From Cohaesibacter sp. (GTDB taxonomy: Bacteria; Pseudomonadota; Alphaproteobacteria; Rhizobiales; Cohaesibacteraceae): a stretch of DNA of 60,045 bases. Both the position numbers and the translations under genes were made by a program. The notes under the pieces were generated by a model, which saw only the letters and a list, made by a program, of their open reading frames with translations, did no database searches and had not been told where the DNA came from. This document shows, one piece after another, positions 58,572 to 60,045 of this stretch. Position 1 is the first letter of the stretch, and each line of letters starts with the position of its first letter. The stretch is taken from assembly GCA_025800105.1 (NCBI GenBank), contig JAOXSG010000803.1, positions 1 to 60,045 of the forward strand, in the 5' to 3' direction.

Positions 58572-59582
58572 TTAGCGACCCAAGGCTTTCAGAACACGTT
58601 CGCGATAGGCCGGGGCTTTGCCACCAGCTTCCTCGGCAAGCATTTTCCATGTTTCGGTAACGGAAGAGACAAACAAAGTGCGATCATCCTTGGAGAAATC
58701 ATCTCCCCAAACGATGCCCTGTTCAACCAGTTTTTTACGCGCTGCAAGTTCACGCTCATAATCATCGTCATATTGGTTGGTGCGTTTCCAAAGGGCATCC
58801 GCTGCAACGGAGATTGCCTTTTTGGTTTTCTCATCGGTTTCTGCCCAACGATCAGAGGCAACGCCAATCACATAAGGGCCAGAGGCCATCGGATAGAGGA
58901 AAGATGCATATTTTGCGACTTCTTGCAGAGAAACGGTATGGGCATAGAGTGCAGGATAAAGCGCGCAATCCACCACGCCGGTTTTCATTGCGACATACAT
59001 TTCTTCTTGCGGAATGATTTGGGCCGCAACACCAAGGCGGGTAAAGGTTTCGACCTGATCTCGGGCCCAGACACGCAATTTTTTGGATTTCAAGTCTGCA
59101 ATCGTGTTCACCGCTTCATCACGGCAAAAGACCGAGACGGAAAGCATTGGAATGGCCACATAACCCACAGATGAAACGCCCCAATCGGTGAATTCCTCTT
59201 CATAAATTTCGCGGACCACAGGCAGCGCTTTTTCAAATTCTTCAATGGAGCTGATTGTGCCTTGGACCACAACAGAGCTAAGGGCAGGGGCGTCGCGTCC
59301 CAGATAATTTGCCCACATCAGGCTCATCTCTACATTGCCTTTTGGCAGAAAGCGCAATGTGTCGGTATTGGGCAGGCCAAGAGAGCCGCCACTATAAAGC
59401 TTGAGCTGGTTTTCTCCGGCTAAAGATGTGTTGACGTCAGCGACAAAGCGTTCCAGCTCTGCGCTTTCGGGACGGGTTTCGGGCAGGAAATTGTTGAACC
59501 GCCATTCAGCTGAAGAGACAGAAGAGAGACCGGCCATAAGACTGGTAACGCCAATGGCGAGGGAATAGGCTAGTTTTTTCAT
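58572..59582 (-). CDS. dctP: TRAP transporter solute-binding protein (DctP)
   Basis: 336 residues from ATG 59582, which follows AAGGAG and starts a clean Sec signal (MKKLAYSLAIGVTSLMAGLSSVSSA-EW). DctP features: LKSKKLRVWARDQVETFTRLGVAAQIIPQEEMYVAMKTGVVDCALYPALYAHTVSLQEVAKYA, with the conserved Arg (VWAR) that binds a substrate carboxylate. Likely carries an organic acid. First gene of dctPQM-osmC. Confidence 0.93.
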   Translation of the reverse strand: MKKLAYSLAIGVTSLMAGLSSVSSAEWRFNNFLPETRPESAELERFVADVNTSLAGENQLKLYSGGSLGLPNTDTLRFLPKGNVEMSLMWANYLGRDAPALSSVVVQGTISSIEEFEKALPVVREIYEEEFTDWGVSSVGYVAIPMLSVSVFCRDEAVNTIADLKSKKLRVWARDQVETFTRLGVAAQIIPQEEMYVAMKTGVVDCALYPALYAHTVSLQEVAKYASFLYPMASGPYVIGVASDRWAETDEKTKKAISVAADALWKRTNQYDDDYERELAARKKLVEQGIVWGDDFSKDDRTLFVSSVTETWKMLAEEAGGKAPAYRERVLKALGR

Positions 59583-59910
59583 GATGAGGCTCCTTTTCAA
59601 GATATCCCAACAACACAAAAGCCTGACGTGATCTGTATTGTTCAGGGGATCGGATAGTCAGATCCAGTGAAGACACCATATCTTAGTTGGTTCTTGAATT
59701 TTCGCAAACTATGCCTCATCTGTGCACAGAGCGGGAAAAAAGCAGAGCTGATCTGCAAAGAACCCGTTGGTTTCATCAACTCTTTGATGAGCTTGGAAAA
59801 ATATCGCAAGATTGTCGTATTTTGATGAATATTTTTCTCAAGAATTGCTGTTTGGCGGATGTTCAAAAAACACGCCCTATCACACATAGACTTTGCTAAA
59901 AAAAACAACA
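59583..59910. other. 328-bp non-coding region between dctP and tRNA-Asn
   Basis: No convincing gene. The region should hold the dctP promoter and lead into the tRNA-Asn terminator. A weak 89-residue reverse frame there has a Cys/Lys-rich composition unlike its neighbours and no good ribosome binding site. Confidence 0.6.
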
Positions 59911-59943
59911 AAAAAGGGTCTTCTGAACTTAATCAGAAGACCC
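59911..59943 (-). terminator. intrinsic terminator of tRNA-Asn, right copy
   Basis: Reverse-strand stem GGGTCTTCTGA / TCAGAAGACCC, fully paired, with a TTAAGT loop and then a T-run. One pair longer than the left copy and without its wobble pair. Confidence 0.9.
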
Positions 59944-59948
59944 TAATA

Positions 59949-60024
59949 TGGCTCCCCAGGCCGGACTCGAACCAGCGACCCAGCGATTAACAGTCGCTTG
60001 CTCTACCAACTGAGCTACTGGGGA
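59949..60024 (-). tRNA. tRNA-Asn (GUU), second copy
   Basis: Identical to the gene at 46492-46567, 76 nt with encoded CCA, anticodon GTT. Confidence 0.97.
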
Positions 60025-60045
60025 AAACTCTTGAACTGCTAAGGC

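Larger units (their letters stand above)
59908..60045. repeat. tRNA-Asn direct repeat, right copy (cut by window end)
   Basis: Second copy of the repeat seen at 46452-46589, same orientation. Start-to-start distance of the tRNA genes is 13457 bp. Confidence 0.85.

Noticed and set aside
59642-59911. 89-residue reverse-strand open frame between dctP and tRNA-Asn
   Set aside because: No ribosome binding site, composition unlike the neighbouring proteins, no recognisable motif, and it runs into the tRNA terminator.
46452-60045. Integrative element bounded by tRNA att sites
   Set aside because: No integrase, excisionase or mobility genes, and the repeat includes whole tRNA genes with leaders, not just a 3' end. 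Kept only as a direct-repeat observation.
1-60045. CRISPR array, prophage or toxin-antitoxin system
   Set aside because: No regularly spaced repeats, no cas, phage or toxin-antitoxin genes were seen on either strand.

Overview
The window looks like a chromosomal segment of a marine-type alphaproteobacterium, probably Hyphomicrobiales (Cohaesibacter/Stappia-like) or close to Rhodobacterales. This rests on protein style: TTT, TRAP and ribose-type ABC importers, BKACE/carnitine genes, GlxA-type AraC regulators and a coniferyl-aldehyde-dehydrogenase-like ALDH. Base composition is moderate. The taxonomic call is an inference. No phage, integrase, plasmid or CRISPR genes were seen.

Layout. (1) 1-7028: a tripartite tricarboxylate transporter operon (tctC-tctB-tctA plus an AbrB-type membrane gene cut by the window edge), an orphan periplasmic binding protein, and the divergent two-component pair tctD-tctE. 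(2) 7054-28699: a TetR repressor gene followed by five transcription units: an ABC importer operon with alcohol/aldehyde-oxidising enzymes; a DkgA-like reductase; a CoA-transferase/hydratase/Dabb/glycerate-kinase operon; an aldo-keto reductase/MaoC operon; and an acyl-CoA-dehydrogenase/SDR/DUF993/TIM-isomerase operon. The TetR gene and all five units share a 16-bp palindromic sequence (about GTAACT-N4-AGTTAC) at or just after a recognisable -10 box. I read this as one substrate-induced regulon for an unidentified polyol- or sugar-acid-like compound. It is the best candidate in the window for an undescribed catabolic system.

(3) 28732-46406: a quaternary-amine region for carnitine and probably gamma-butyrobetaine/crotonobetaine. 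It has a BKACE-type dehydrocarnitine cleavage enzyme, a carnitine dehydrogenase fused to a thioesterase, a Dpp-like ABC importer, an unusual double CaiB/BaiF CoA-transferase, an esterase, and a divergent operon of acyl-CoA dehydrogenase, ADP-forming acyl-CoA synthetase and CaiD-like hydratase. Two GlxA/CdhR-type regulators flank it.

(4) 46452-60045: a 13.4-kb segment bracketed by two near-identical tRNA-Asn(GUU) genes in direct orientation. It contains a small membrane protein, a 263-bp MITE-like element with TA flanks, an ATP-grasp/FemAB/flippase operon, an AraC regulator, two adjacent tautomerase-superfamily genes, an iron alcohol dehydrogenase, an aldehyde dehydrogenase, an OsmC protein and a TRAP transporter.

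Coordinates of genes whose longest reading frame began too early were trimmed to starts supported by ribosome binding sites, signal peptides or gene overlaps; this is stated where it matters.
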